Below are positions 25,237 through 38,111 of a DNA stretch of 64,000 bases, piece after piece; positions within the stretch are counted from its first letter, which is position 1; each line of letters opens with the position of its first letter. This stretch comes from Methylococcus sp. (GTDB taxonomy: Bacteria; Pseudomonadota; Gammaproteobacteria; Methylococcales; Methylococcaceae). The stretch lies in assembly GCA_028688525.1 (NCBI GenBank), contig JAQTYA010000003.1, forward strand, positions 1-64,000, in the 5' to 3' direction. The position numbers were made by a program, and so were the translations under genes. The notes beneath the pieces were generated by a model. It did no database searches, was not told the origin of the DNA, and saw only the letters and a list, made by a program, of their open reading frames with translations.

Positions 25237-25848
25237 ATGAAACCGTTGACCGCCCGTCAACAGGAAATCCTGGATTGCATCCGCCGCAGCGTGGAGAAGG
25301 AGGGATTTCCACCTACCATCGCTGAAATCGCCTTAGCCATAGGGGTCAGCTCGCCTCATGGGGTGCGCGAACAATTGCGCGCGTTGGCGCGCAAGGGAGC
25401 GATCGAGTTGATCCCATCCGCCTCCCGCGGCATCCGGCTGCTCGCCAAGGCCGAGGAGAATCCGGGATTGCCTCTGATTGGCAAGGTAGCGGCGGGGCGT
25501 CCGCTGATGACCGACGCCCAGGTGGAGCGCCATTGCCGGCTAGGGCCGGAGCTGTTCGAGCACAAGGGCGACTATCTGTTGCGGGTCCAGGGCATGAGCA
25601 TGCGCGATGCCGGCATACTCGACGGCGATTTACTGGTGATACAGCGCGAACAGGAGGCGCGTTCCGGCCAGATCGTGGTGGCGCGCATCGATGACGAGGT
25701 GACCGTGAAACGCTTGCAATTAGACGGCGCCATCGCTTACTTGGAGCCCGCCAATCCGGAATTTTCTGTTATCGCTGTCGATCTCGGCCGTCAGCAGCTT
25801 TGCATCGAGGGCATAGTCGTCGGCGTGATCCGCACGCGGGTGGACTGA
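25237..25848 (+). CDS. lexA: LexA repressor (cassette-linked)
   Basis: A 203-residue repressor with an N-terminal winged-helix domain ('LTARQQEILDCIRRSVEKEG', 'IAEIALAIGVSSPHGVREQL') and a C-terminal S24 self-cleavage domain. The Ala-Gly cleavage bond is in 'VAAGRPLM'. The catalytic Ser is in 'GMSMRDAGILDGD' and the Lys in 'VTVKRLQL'. Under SOS conditions RecA filaments would trigger self-cleavage and derepress this operon. It leads lexA-imuA-imuB and has the ribosome-binding site AAGGGG. Whether it is the only LexA or a second, cassette-specific copy cannot be seen here. Confidence 0.95.
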   Translation: MKPLTARQQEILDCIRRSVEKEGFPPTIAEIALAIGVSSPHGVREQLRALARKGAIELIPSASRGIRLLAKAEENPGLPLIGKVAAGRPLMTDAQVERHCRLGPELFEHKGDYLLRVQGMSMRDAGILDGDLLVIQREQEARSGQIVVARIDDEVTVKRLQLDGAIAYLEPANPEFSVIAVDLGRQQLCIEGIVVGVIRTRVD

Positions 25849-26472
25849 TTGGCTGGAAAAGCCCGTAGGCTGGACGCATTGCTGGACCAGGACCCGCGAA
25901 TCTGGCGGGGCCGCCGTCCGGAGTCTTGGCGGGCGCCGGTCATCCCAAGCGGCCATAGGGCGCTGGATGCCGCGCTGCCGGGAGGCGGCTGGCCGGTGGG
26001 GGCATTGACCGAGATCGTTGCGCCGGTCCAAGGCATCGGCGAACTGAGGCTACTGCTGCCGCTGATGCAACGTATAGCCGAGGATGGGCGCCGCATCGTC
26101 TGGGTCTCGCCGCCGTTCGAACCGTACGCGCCGGCGCTGGTTCAAGCTGGGGTTGAGATCGGCCGGATGCTGGTATTGACGGTGACGAATCGCCGTCAGG
26201 ATTTAGGCTGGGCGTTGGAATTACTGATGCGCCATTCCGACACCGGGTTAGTGCTGGCTTGGCCCCAAGCTTTGCCGCCGCCGGTCTGGCGCCGGTTGCA
26301 ACTGGCGGCGGCGGAAGGACATTCGCTCGGCGTAATGTTTTCCCGCAATGTATCCGATGGAACGATGGCGGCACTGCGCCTGAGTATCGAGGCCTGGGAG
26401 GGTGGGCTCGATCTGCGGATACTCAAGGCCAGGGGCGGGTTCGGCGGCGCGCGCATCCGATTGGCGCTCTGA
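25849..26472 (+). CDS. imuA: ImuA, SOS mutagenesis cassette protein
   Basis: A 207-residue RecA-like/SulA-like protein of translesion mutasomes. Family marks are 'DPRIWRGR' near the start, 'IPSGHRALDAALPGGGWPVGALTEI', and a C-terminal 'LDLRILKARGGFGG'. A canonical Walker A Lys is absent, as usual for ImuA. Translation probably starts at TTG 25849 directly after the lexA stop; no ATG fits the conserved N-terminus. ImuA binds RecA and helps recruit ImuB and DnaE2 to damaged DNA. Confidence 0.9.
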   Translation: MAGKARRLDALLDQDPRIWRGRRPESWRAPVIPSGHRALDAALPGGGWPVGALTEIVAPVQGIGELRLLLPLMQRIAEDGRRIVWVSPPFEPYAPALVQAGVEIGRMLVLTVTNRRQDLGWALELLMRHSDTGLVLAWPQALPPPVWRRLQLAAAEGHSLGVMFSRNVSDGTMAALRLSIEAWEGGLDLRILKARGGFGGARIRLAL

Positions 26473-26483
26473 GGGCTGCAGCG

Positions 26484-27959
26484 ATGGCTCTGGCGCGCGC
26501 CTACAATTTCCCCTCTCTCCCTACAGAGCGCCCATGCGAGACGCCGGCATCCGCTATCCCGCCCCTGTGGCTGGCGCTCCATTTCCCCGCTCTTGCCCTG
26601 GAAGCCTTGGAGATACCGCCGGGGCTGGCCGCCGTCATTGAAGCCAAAGCCGGACGGGTACGGATTCATGCTTGCACGCCGGCGGTCGCCGGTTACGGCG
26701 TCGCCGCCGGCATGGTGTTGTCCGAGGCGCAGATGCTTTGCCCCGGGCTCGCAGCGGCAAATCGGAACCGGGAAGCCGAGCGCAGGGCTTTGGCGCGGCT
26801 GGCGGAGCGCTGCCTGGAGTTCACTCCTTGGATCAGCCTGGATTTCGAGGATGCCCTGCAACTGGAGGTGCGCGGCAGCCTTCTCCTATTCGGCGGGCCG
26901 GAGGCGCTGATAGGAAAAGTCCGGCAGGCTTGCGCTGCCTCCGGCCATTCGGTAAGCATCGGTTTGGCACCGACGCCTTCGGCCGCTTGGCTGCTGGCGC
27001 GCTCGGGTACCTCTGCGCAGGCGTTGGGTTCCGAGACGCTGCAGTCCGTTCTGGGGGAGTTGCCTACCGGCGCGCTGGGTATCGATGACAAGCTGGCCAG
27101 CCGGCTGGCTTGCGCCGGTCTCCGGGTGTTGCGCGACCTCTGGCGTATGCCGCGAGACGGTTTGGTGCGCCGCTATGGCCGCGATTTGCTCAGGCTACTG
27201 GATGAGGCCGTGGGCAAGCGGCGGCGGCCGCTGCGGCAATTCCACGCGCCACCGAAATTCCGGGCCGAACGCGAGTTGGCGACGGAAACCGAAGCGTTGG
27301 AATATTTTTTCCCACTGGTCGAAGCGCTTTTGGTGGAATTCGAGGATTTTTTGCACCACCGCGATGCCGCTGCTGGGGGCCTGGGGCTCGAGCTGCGCCA
27401 TCCGTGTGCCGCGCCGACCCGGATTGGTTTGGGCTTGTGCCGGCCGAGCCGGGATGCCCGGCGCATCGCCGGCTTGCTGCGGGAGCGGCTGGAGCGCATC
27501 GCGCTGCCCGGTCCGGTCCGGGGGCTGAGGCTCGAGAGTGCTTATCTCCAGCCGTTCGCGCCGGCGTCGCTCGATCTGTTCGCCGCTGCTGCTGCCAGCG
27601 GCGAGTGCTGGGACGAATTGATCGATCGCTTGCGGCTGCGGCTAGGGCCGCAGGCGCTGCGGCAGCTCGAAGTCCGCGCAGATCGCCGGCCGGAGCGGGC
27701 GGGTTCCGAAGCGGCTTCTGGCGGAAGCGAGGCGGAGCGAGCATTTAGGCCTCTATGGCTGTTGCCGCAGCCCAAACCCTTTTCCAAGCTAGGTATCCGC
27801 ATCCTGCCCGAGTGCGAGCGGATCGAAACCGGCTGGTGGGATGGCGAGCCGGTGCGGCGCGATTATCATGTCGCGGTCGATGCCGCTGGGCCGCGTTTGT
27901 GGGTGTATCGAGATAGCGGTACGGCGGGACCCTGGTATCTGCACGGTCTGTTCGGCTGA
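26484..27959 (+). CDS. imuB: ImuB, catalytically inactive Y-family polymerase homologue
   Basis: A 491-residue Y-family protein beginning at ATG 26484. The palm motif that carries catalytic Asp in active Pol IV/V reads 'LWLALHFPALALEAL', so the first metal ligands are missing, as expected for ImuB. Other marks are 'FGGPEALIGKVRQACAASGH', a helix-hairpin region ('LGIDDKLASRLACAGL', 'LRDLWRMPRDGL') and the ImuB C-terminus 'DYHVAVDAAGPRLWVYRD' ending 'WYLHGLFG'. ImuB links the beta clamp, ImuA and DnaE2. No dnaE2 follows here, so the mutasome polymerase must be encoded elsewhere if present. Confidence 0.93.
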   Translation: MALARAYNFPSLPTERPCETPASAIPPLWLALHFPALALEALEIPPGLAAVIEAKAGRVRIHACTPAVAGYGVAAGMVLSEAQMLCPGLAAANRNREAERRALARLAERCLEFTPWISLDFEDALQLEVRGSLLLFGGPEALIGKVRQACAASGHSVSIGLAPTPSAAWLLARSGTSAQALGSETLQSVLGELPTGALGIDDKLASRLACAGLRVLRDLWRMPRDGLVRRYGRDLLRLLDEAVGKRRRPLRQFHAPPKFRAERELATETEALEYFFPLVEALLVEFEDFLHHRDAAAGGLGLELRHPCAAPTRIGLGLCRPSRDARRIAGLLRERLERIALPGPVRGLRLESAYLQPFAPASLDLFAAAAASGECWDELIDRLRLRLGPQALRQLEVRADRRPERAGSEAASGGSEAERAFRPLWLLPQPKPFSKLGIRILPECERIETGWWDGEPVRRDYHVAVDAAGPRLWVYRDSGTAGPWYLHGLFG

Positions 27960-28149
27960 GCTTGGAAGGCCGAGTTTGCCATAGAGCCCCACACTCCGGA
28001 TGCCTGGTTGCTTACCACCATGCGTTGTTGTATTGCCCACTGTAATAATTTTAACAACTTGATTTTATGTGATTTAATAATGGCCCATATCCTGCTTGAT
28101 GAAGAGTAGGCACGGTATTTCCGTGCGCAACTTCCGGAATGGAAGATCC

Positions 28150-28284
28150 ATGAAATTTCTCGATAAGGCGCTCGACGGGCTCGAAAATTTTTCGGCTGGC
28201 GAAGATACCGGCCATCACGAGCGCGTACTCACCTTCGTTCTGGTCGGTTTCGTATCGCTGATCGTTCTGACCGCGTTGATCTGA
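28150..28284 (+). CDS. 44-residue single-helix membrane protein
   Basis: ATG 28150 is preceded by GGAAG. The peptide begins with an amphipathic stretch 'MKFLDKALDGLENFSAGE' and ends in one helix ('VLTFVLVGFVSLIVLTALI'). An in-frame ATG at 28096 would add 18 Arg-rich residues without a better ribosome-binding site. An AT-rich promoter-like region lies at 28035-28085. Function is unknown. Confidence 0.6.
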   Translation: MKFLDKALDGLENFSAGEDTGHHERVLTFVLVGFVSLIVLTALI

Positions 28285-28334
28285 ATCTGGAGAAGTGGCA
28301 AGGTACGGGGCTTTCCTCGATGAGGGATGTACCC

Positions 28335-29174
28335 ATGGCCGATCCGCAACTTCCTTATTTCGACGCACTGCTAGGAAGCTTTGAAGCCGGCGATTCCGCA
28401 GTCGCCGAGGCTTTCGGCCATCATGTGCACTGGGGCTATTGGGAGGATGAGCCGACCAGCCGACCTACGCCGGCCGAGTTCGCGGCAGCGGCGGAACGGC
28501 TATCCCGCGAGGTTTGGCAGGCGGCTGATATCCGCGATGGCGACAGGGTACTGGATGCAGGCTGCGGCTTCGGCGGCACGCTGTCCAGCATCGATGCTCA
28601 GCGCAGCGGTGTCGCTTTGACCGGCTTGAACATCGACCATCGTCAGTTGCTTCGGGCCCAGCAAACCCTGGCCGCCCGCCCGGCCAATGTCTTGGGCTGG
28701 ATCCAGGCCGATGCTTGCTCTCTGCCTTTTGCCGATGCGTCTTTCGACGCCGTGCTAGCGGTGGAATGTATCTTCCATTTTCCAGATCGTCGGCGTTTTT
28801 TCGCCGAGGCTTGGCGGGTCTTGAAGCCTGGCGGGCACTTGGCGCTATCAGATTTCCTACCGACGCGGATTCAATTGCCGATGACCTTGGCGGCGGCACA
28901 TTGGCCCGCTTCCTTGGGTTTCTACGGCAGGGTCGATATGCGCTATACCACGGCACGCTATGAGCGGCTCGCCGCCGAAACCGGCTTTCTGCCTGTTCTC
29001 GATCGCGACATTACCCGTAATACGCTGCCGACCTATCCGTTCCTGCGAGGCCTGAGCCCCGGGTTGGAACGGCGGAAGCCATCTGCCGTGGCGGAAACGC
29101 TGTTCGCAGAACTCACCAGCAGGCTGGGGCTGTTGCGCTACCGGATTCTCGCCTTCCGTAAGCCAGGGCGCTGA
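28335..29174 (+). CDS. Class I SAM-dependent methyltransferase
   Basis: A 279-residue methyltransferase. Motif I is 'VLDAGCGFGGTLSSID', the acidic loop is 'GLNIDHRQLLRAQQ', then 'ADACSLPFADASFDAVLAVE' and post-motif 'EAWRVLKPGGHLALSDF'. It belongs to the UbiE/sarcosine-dimethylglycine methyltransferase-like group; the N-terminal 'HHVHWGYWEDE' recalls small-molecule methylating members. ATG 28335 has GAGGGA seven bases upstream; ATG 28320 would add five residues. Substrate is unknown. Confidence 0.87.
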   Translation: MADPQLPYFDALLGSFEAGDSAVAEAFGHHVHWGYWEDEPTSRPTPAEFAAAAERLSREVWQAADIRDGDRVLDAGCGFGGTLSSIDAQRSGVALTGLNIDHRQLLRAQQTLAARPANVLGWIQADACSLPFADASFDAVLAVECIFHFPDRRRFFAEAWRVLKPGGHLALSDFLPTRIQLPMTLAAAHWPASLGFYGRVDMRYTTARYERLAAETGFLPVLDRDITRNTLPTYPFLRGLSPGLERRKPSAVAETLFAELTSRLGLLRYRILAFRKPGR

Positions 29175-29243
29175 GGCTGTTTCCAGGTCGCGCGCGTGCC
29201 AGCCGCAGCGAAACCGGCTATGCTCTGCGTTCATTTCATCCTG

Positions 29244-29534
29244 ATGGAGACTGCCTTGAAATTCAGGCGAAAGGTTTTGCGCAGAATCATGGCCTGGGGA
29301 CTTGCGGCGCTAGCGGGCGGCTGCGGCGACCCCGGCTATCAAGGCTATCTGAACAAGGACGAACCCTTCGGTTACTACTCCGTCGGCGCAGGCAATCCCT
29401 ATGCCGGAATGGACTATTACGGCGGTTATGGCGGGATGTACGGAAATCCGTATTACTACTATGGCATGCCGTATGGCATGGGCGGAGTGTGGGGCGATCC
29501 TTATGTAGGCGGCGGTGATGACCACCACCGCTGA
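29244..29534 (+). CDS. Gly/Tyr-rich small lipoprotein (copy 1)
   Basis: A 96-residue predicted lipoprotein with lipobox 'LAGGC'. The mature protein is dominated by Gly, Tyr, Met and Pro ('MDYYGGYGGMYGNPYYYYG'), with a His-containing end 'GGDDHHR'. It shares 'EPFGYYS' and 'GNPYYYYGMP' with the next gene, which it overlaps, so the two look like tandem duplicates. Such aromatic low-complexity proteins may coat the cell surface; no function is known. Start choice is between 29244 and 29256. Confidence 0.65.
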   Translation: METALKFRRKVLRRIMAWGLAALAGGCGDPGYQGYLNKDEPFGYYSVGAGNPYAGMDYYGGYGGMYGNPYYYYGMPYGMGGVWGDPYVGGGDDHHR

Positions 29535-29817
29535 GTCCGGGTTTACAAGGTTTCGCTTCCGCTTCTTGTATGCCGCATGCGTCTTGGCGCTGACGGCCTG
29601 TGGGCCGGGGCCCGATGCCTACATGACTCAGGACGGAGAGCCTATGGGCTATTACTCCGGCATGGCGGGCAGTCCGCTGGGTTCTAGCGGGTTTTACGGC
29701 GGCAATCCCTATTATTACTACGGCATGCCCAACTATGGTCCCTACGGTTACGGCGCCGGCGGTGGGTATATGGGGGCAGGCTCTCTGAACGGAGGCTACT
29801 GGGGCGGACCCTGGTAA
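29515..29817 (+). CDS. Gly/Tyr-rich small lipoprotein (copy 2)
   Basis: A 100-residue lipoprotein (lipobox 'LTACG') overlapping copy 1 by 20 bp in another frame. The mature part has 'DGEPMGYYSGMAGSP' and 'GGNPYYYYGMPNYGP', matching copy 1, followed by a Gly-rich tail ending 'GGYWGGPW'. Translational coupling with copy 1 is likely. Three hairpins follow downstream. Confidence 0.65.
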   Translation: MMTTTAESGFTRFRFRFLYAACVLALTACGPGPDAYMTQDGEPMGYYSGMAGSPLGSSGFYGGNPYYYYGMPNYGPYGYGAGGGYMGAGSLNGGYWGGPW

Positions 29818-29864
29818 TCTACAGGGAATGTCGAAAAACCGCCGTCCTGGCAGTTTTTCTCCTT

Positions 29865-29893
29865 GCCAAGCCCAAACGTGGTTTGGGCTTGGC
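29865..29893. repeat. Perfect 13-bp inverted repeat (hairpin 1)
   Basis: GCCAAGCCCAAAC pairs with GTTTGGGCTTGGC around a 3-nt loop. It lies 48 bp beyond the second lipoprotein gene and is followed on the plus strand by TTACATTTTC, so it may act as that operon's terminator. Confidence 0.85.
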
Positions 29894-29896
29894 TTA

Positions 29897-29926
29897 CATT
29901 TTCAATCGCGTAAGCCATTGAAAATG
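29897..29926. repeat. Perfect 10-bp inverted repeat (hairpin 2)
   Basis: CATTTTCAAT and ATTGAAAATG flank a 10-nt loop. It starts 4 bp after hairpin 1. Confidence 0.85.
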
Positions 29927-29950
29927 GAGGGACGGCCCTGCCCCGCAAGG

Positions 29951-29974
29951 GTGCCTCGAGTTTTTTCGAGGCAC
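29951..29974. repeat. Perfect 9-bp inverted repeat (hairpin 3), near the atpC stop
   Basis: GTGCCTCGA and TCGAGGCAC flank a 6-nt loop of mostly T, directly after the atpC stop codon at 29976-29978. It may end atpDC transcription, although no T run follows on the minus strand. Confidence 0.75.
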
Positions 29975-29975
29975 T

Positions 29976-32634
<2,659 letters not shown>

Positions 32635-32699
32635 GGGTGAGTCCTGAAATCTCTAGGAGTTCGGGATGATATCACCGCCGTTCCGCACTGGCTGCGGGC

Positions 32700-32727
32700 A
32701 AAAAAAGACCTGCTGAATCAGCAGGTC
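32700..32727 (-). terminator. Rho-independent terminator of the small membrane-peptide gene
   Basis: On the minus strand an 8-bp stem (GACCTGCT / AGCAGGTC, 5-nt loop) is followed by seven T, 64 bp after the stop codon of the 32-residue gene. Confidence 0.88.
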
Positions 32728-32790
32728 AAACGTGAGCTCTATGGCGCACGAGGAGGAGATCGTCAATGTCTGGGAAATCGGGCTTGGCGC

Positions 32791-32889
32791 TTATCTGCCG
32801 AGCGAACGGTAATGGTTCCAGCAATAGCCAACACTGCCGGCGAAAGTACCGAAGACGGCGGTAAACAAGACGAATTCGAGACCAGTCAT
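32791..32889 (-). CDS. 32-residue single-helix membrane peptide
   Basis: ATG 32889 is preceded by GAGGT seven bases upstream, and TAA is at 32791-32793. The peptide starts 'MTGLEFVLFTAVFGTFAGSV', a single hydrophobic helix, and ends with a Trp/His/Arg tail ('GYCWNHYRSLGR'). A strong terminator lies just downstream, and a weak promoter-like pair (TTGTCA / TATAAC, 15-bp spacing) lies at about 32930-32957. Together these make a compact monocistronic unit between sseA and dapE. Family is unknown; small terminal-oxidase or transporter subunits look similar. Confidence 0.6.
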   Translation of the reverse strand: MTGLEFVLFTAVFGTFAGSVGYCWNHYRSLGR

Positions 32890-33023
32890 AAGAAATACCT
32901 CGAGCCTTGGAGGTGGAACACGGCTCTAGGTTATAGAGATAGGATTGTGTTGACAATGGTGGTCTACAGCAATTAATTGTTAACTGAACTAAGCCTATTA
33001 GCCATGGTCGTTGGCGGTCAGGG

Positions 33024-35076
<2,053 letters not shown>

Positions 35077-35192
35077 GGGGTCGCGGACAGGAAACCAGGG
35101 TGGAAGTTGACCGAACGCGTAACGATACCAGAGCGGTGGCGGGATTGCCCGCGAGATAGAGAAGCAGAGTCTTTCGAAGGAGCGAATGGTAG

Positions 35193-36980
35193 TCAATACA
35201 CCCGCTTTTGCGGCGGGATCGGCTCGATCTCGGACGACAGGGTATGGAGATGTACCGGCCGGTAGCGGATCGTCACTTCGTGCCGGGCGTCGAGCCAGAG
35301 CAGGGAGTGTTTGAGCCAATTGATGTCGTCCCTCTCGGGATAGTCTTCGCGGGCATGGCTGCCGCGGCTTTCCTCGCGCTTGAGCGCGGCGGCGACGGTC
35401 ACCATGGCCTGCTGAAGAAGATTTTCCAGCTCCAGGGTTTCGAGCAGATCGGTGTTCCAGATCAATGAGCGGTCCCGTATGCGCACGTCGCTGAAGGATT
35501 CCATGATCCGCTTCAGCGCCTCCGCGCCTTCCCGCAATACCTCGCCGGTCCGGAATACGCTGGCGTGGCTCTGCATCGCGCGTTGCATGTCCAGCCGGAT
35601 TTCCGCGGTGCTGAGGCCGCCATCGGCATGGCGCAGCCGGTCGAATCGGGCCAGTATGGCGTCGCAGGCGCCTTCCCTTAGGGGTTTGTGCGCTTGGTTC
35701 GGTCGGACCAATTCGGCGCAGCGTAGGGCCGCGGCGCGTCCGAATACGACCAGGTCGAGCAGGGAGTTCGAACCCAGCCGGTTGGCACCATGCACGGAAA
35801 CGCAGGCGCCTTCGCCGATTGCCATCAGGCCGGGAACCACGGATTCCGGGTTGCCGTCCTTCAGCGTCAAGACCTCGGCACGGTAGTTGGTCGGTACGCC
35901 CCCCATGTTGTAGTGGACGGTCGGGAGTACGGGGATCGGCATTCGGGTCACGTCGATGCCACCGAAGATTCGAGCGGTCTCGGCGACACCGGGCAGGCGC
36001 TCGTGGATGACCGTAGGGTCGAGATGTTCCAAATGCAGATGCAGATAATCCTGTTCCGGCCCGAGCCCCCGCCCTTCCCGAATCTCGATCGTCATGGCGC
36101 GGCTGACTACATCGCGCGAGGCGAGATCTTTGGCATGGGGGGCGTAGCGCTGCATGAAGCGTTCGCCTTCGGAGTTGGTGAGATAGCCTCCCTCGCCCCG
36201 CACGCCTTCGGTGATGAGGCAGCCGGCGCCGTAGATGCCGGTAGGATGGAACTGGACGAACTCCATGTCCTGCAGCGGGAGTCCCGCACGCAGTGCCATC
36301 GCGTTGCCGTCGCCGGTGCAGGTATGGGCCGAGGTTGATGAGAAATAGGTCCGCCCGTAACCGCCCGTGGCGAGCAGGGTGGTATGGGCTTGGAACAGGT
36401 GCAGGCTGCCGTCTTCCAGCCGCCAGGCCAGGACGCCTCGGCATTCGCCCTCGTCCATGATGAGGTCGAGCGCAAAATACTCGACAAAGAACTCGGCTTG
36501 GTGCTTCAGCGATTGCTGGTACAGAGTCTGCAGAATGGCGTGGCCGGTGCGGTCGGCGGCGGCACAAGTGCGCTGGGCGACGCCATCGCCAAAATGCGTC
36601 GTCATACCGCCGAAGGGGCGTTGATAGATCAGCCCGCTCTGGGTACGCGAGAAGGGTACGCCGTAGTGTTCCAGCTCAATGACGGCGGATGCGGCCTCGC
36701 GGCACATGTATTCGATGGCATCTTGGTCGCCCAGCCAGTCGGATCCCTTGATCGTGTCGTACATGTGCCAGCGCCAATCGTCCTCCCCCATGTTGCCCAG
36801 CGCCGCGCTGATGCCGCCTTGAGCCGCCACGGTATGGCTGCGGGTGGGAAAGACCTTACTGATGCAGGCTGTCTTCAAGCCTTTCTCGGCCAGGCCCAGG
36901 GTGGCGCGCAATCCGGCGCCGCCGGCCCCTATCACAACGGCATCGTAGGTGTGGCGGACAATGGGATACGCCTTGCTCAT
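35193..36980 (-). CDS. sdhA: Succinate dehydrogenase flavoprotein subunit
   Basis: A 595-residue flavoprotein. It has the FAD-binding '[18 protein letters not shown]', the covalent-flavin His in '[17 protein letters not shown]', active-site '[18 protein letters not shown]', '[13 protein letters not shown]' and '[20 protein letters not shown]'. It oxidises succinate to fumarate in complex II, passing electrons to SdhB. Start 36980 directly follows the sdhD stop. The adjacent next gene is not sdhB, which lies at 44587 on the opposite strand. Confidence 0.96.
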   Translation of the reverse strand: MSKAYPIVRHTYDAVVIGAGGAGLRATLGLAEKGLKTACISKVFPTRSHTVAAQGGISAALGNMGEDDWRWHMYDTIKGSDWLGDQDAIEYMCREAASAVIELEHYGVPFSRTQSGLIYQRPFGGMTTHFGDGVAQRTCAAADRTGHAILQTLYQQSLKHQAEFFVEYFALDLIMDEGECRGVLAWRLEDGSLHLFQAHTTLLATGGYGRTYFSSTSAHTCTGDGNAMALRAGLPLQDMEFVQFHPTGIYGAGCLITEGVRGEGGYLTNSEGERFMQRYAPHAKDLASRDVVSRAMTIEIREGRGLGPEQDYLHLHLEHLDPTVIHERLPGVAETARIFGGIDVTRMPIPVLPTVHYNMGGVPTNYRAEVLTLKDGNPESVVPGLMAIGEGACVSVHGANRLGSNSLLDLVVFGRAAALRCAELVRPNQAHKPLREGACDAILARFDRLRHADGGLSTAEIRLDMQRAMQSHASVFRTGEVLREGAEALKRIMESFSDVRIRDRSLIWNTDLLETLELENLLQQAMVTVAAALKREESRGSHAREDYPERDDINWLKHSLLWLDARHEVTIRYRPVHLHTLSSEIEPIPPQKRVY

Positions 36981-36981
36981 G

Positions 36982-37365
36982 TTATCCGGCCAATGCGATG
37001 CGTAGAGTGGCGTAAATCGCCGTAAGAGCCAGGAACGAGAAGCCCAGCTTGATGCCCAGGAGACAGGCCAGCTTGAGTTCGCTGCCGTGGACGTAGTCCT
37101 CGACGACGGTCTGCAACCCCAGCATGCTGTGGCAGCAGACGGAGACGATGAAGGACAGCAGCAGCAAGCTGTTCCAAGGTGCCTGGAGCCAAGCCACAAC
37201 CGCAGGGTAGCTGGCGGTGGGCAGCATAGCTAGGCTGAAGGTGAACCAGAGTCCCAGCGGGATCAGTGCTACCGCAGTCAGCCGCTGCCTCCACCAATCA
37301 TGCAGCCCGGTGCGGGCGGGGCCGAGTCCGCGTGCTCGGGCGATCGGGCTCCGGTAGCGCGGCAT
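36982..37365 (-). CDS. sdhD: Succinate dehydrogenase membrane anchor subunit D
   Basis: A 127-residue protein with three transmembrane helices and the heme b/quinone region '[20 protein letters not shown]' typical of SdhD. N-terminal '[19 protein letters not shown]' is also diagnostic. Start at ATG 37365, 5 bp after sdhC. Confidence 0.92.
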   Translation of the reverse strand: MPRYRSPIARARGLGPARTGLHDWWRQRLTAVALIPLGLWFTFSLAMLPTASYPAVVAWLQAPWNSLLLLSFIVSVCCHSMLGLQTVVEDYVHGSELKLACLLGIKLGFSFLALTAIYATLRIALAG

Positions 37366-37370
37366 GGGGC

Positions 37371-37769
37371 TCAGCTCAGCAAGGTGGCGGACAAGGCTAC
37401 CGCCGAAAACAATACGAGTGCCGCTGCCAGCTCTCCCAGCGCGTAGCGGTTTAGGGACGTCAGAGAATAGCCGCGTCCCGTGTCCCAGAAGAGGTGCCGG
37501 ACACCGTGGACCAGATGGAAAATCAGGGCCGCGATCCAGGCCCAGAGAACCACGCCGCCCCAAGGGGAGGAGAGTGACGCGTGAACGGCACCATAGGCTG
37601 CCGGTCCCTGCGCGATGGCGAAGAGCGCTAGCACCAGTCCGACCAGTCCCAGGCTAAGCACAACACCGGTGATCCTGTGAGTGATGGAGAGCAGCGCGGT
37701 AAGCGGCAGGCGGTACGCCTGCAGATGAGGCGAGAGCGGGCGGGATGGCGCGGGATTGGTTCTCTCCAT
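37371..37769 (-). CDS. sdhC: Succinate dehydrogenase cytochrome b556 subunit
   Basis: A 132-residue three-helix subunit with the SdhC signatures 'RPLSPHLQAYRLPLTALLSI', 'SITHRITGV' and the heme-ligand motif 'HLVHGVRHLFWDTG'. First gene of the sdhC-sdhD-sdhA cluster. Confidence 0.94.
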   Translation of the reverse strand: MERTNPAPSRPLSPHLQAYRLPLTALLSITHRITGVVLSLGLVGLVLALFAIAQGPAAYGAVHASLSSPWGGVVLWAWIAALIFHLVHGVRHLFWDTGRGYSLTSLNRYALGELAAALVLFSAVALSATLLS

Positions 37770-37852
37770 GGCAGCGCGCGGCTCCTAGTGGTTATGAGCC
37801 GATGTTGCTGGAGCTACGCTCGCCGCTCAGCCGGAAGCTCATGATGGCGGCG

Positions 37853-38065
37853 TCATTTCCCAACGGTGCTCAGGATCAGTCTGACCACGCCGTAGACCGA
37901 GAGGACGAAAATGACTGTTCCGATGACGCCGGTGATGATGTAAGCCTTGGCCGACCCATGCTGGAAGTCGCGCTGGCGGTTTTTTTCGCTCTGTACGCCG
38001 AAGGCTGCCGCCAGCGTGCTGATGAGCACTTGGATCAAATTGGGTTTGTTTGGGATATCGGACAT
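37853..38065 (-). CDS. DUF2970 small membrane protein
   Basis: A 70-residue protein. 'LIQVLISTLAAAFGVQSEKNRQRDF' followed by a single helix ('YIITGVIGTVIFVLSVYGVV') matches DUF2970. The frame extends to 38119 but the start at 38065 gives the usual family length. Function is unknown. It lies 83 bp upstream of sdhC on the same strand. Confidence 0.8.
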   Translation of the reverse strand: MSDIPNKPNLIQVLISTLAAAFGVQSEKNRQRDFQHGSAKAYIITGVIGTVIFVLSVYGVVRLILSTVGK

Positions 38066-38111
38066 GCTGGCGGTCAAATTGAATGGAGAACGTCCTTGTT
38101 CGGATGTCCTG

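Noticed and set aside
24926..25312. N-terminal extension of the four-helix membrane protein
   Set aside because: The extra residues are low-quality text, overlap lexA and its SOS box, and a strong ribosome-binding site supports the start at 24925.
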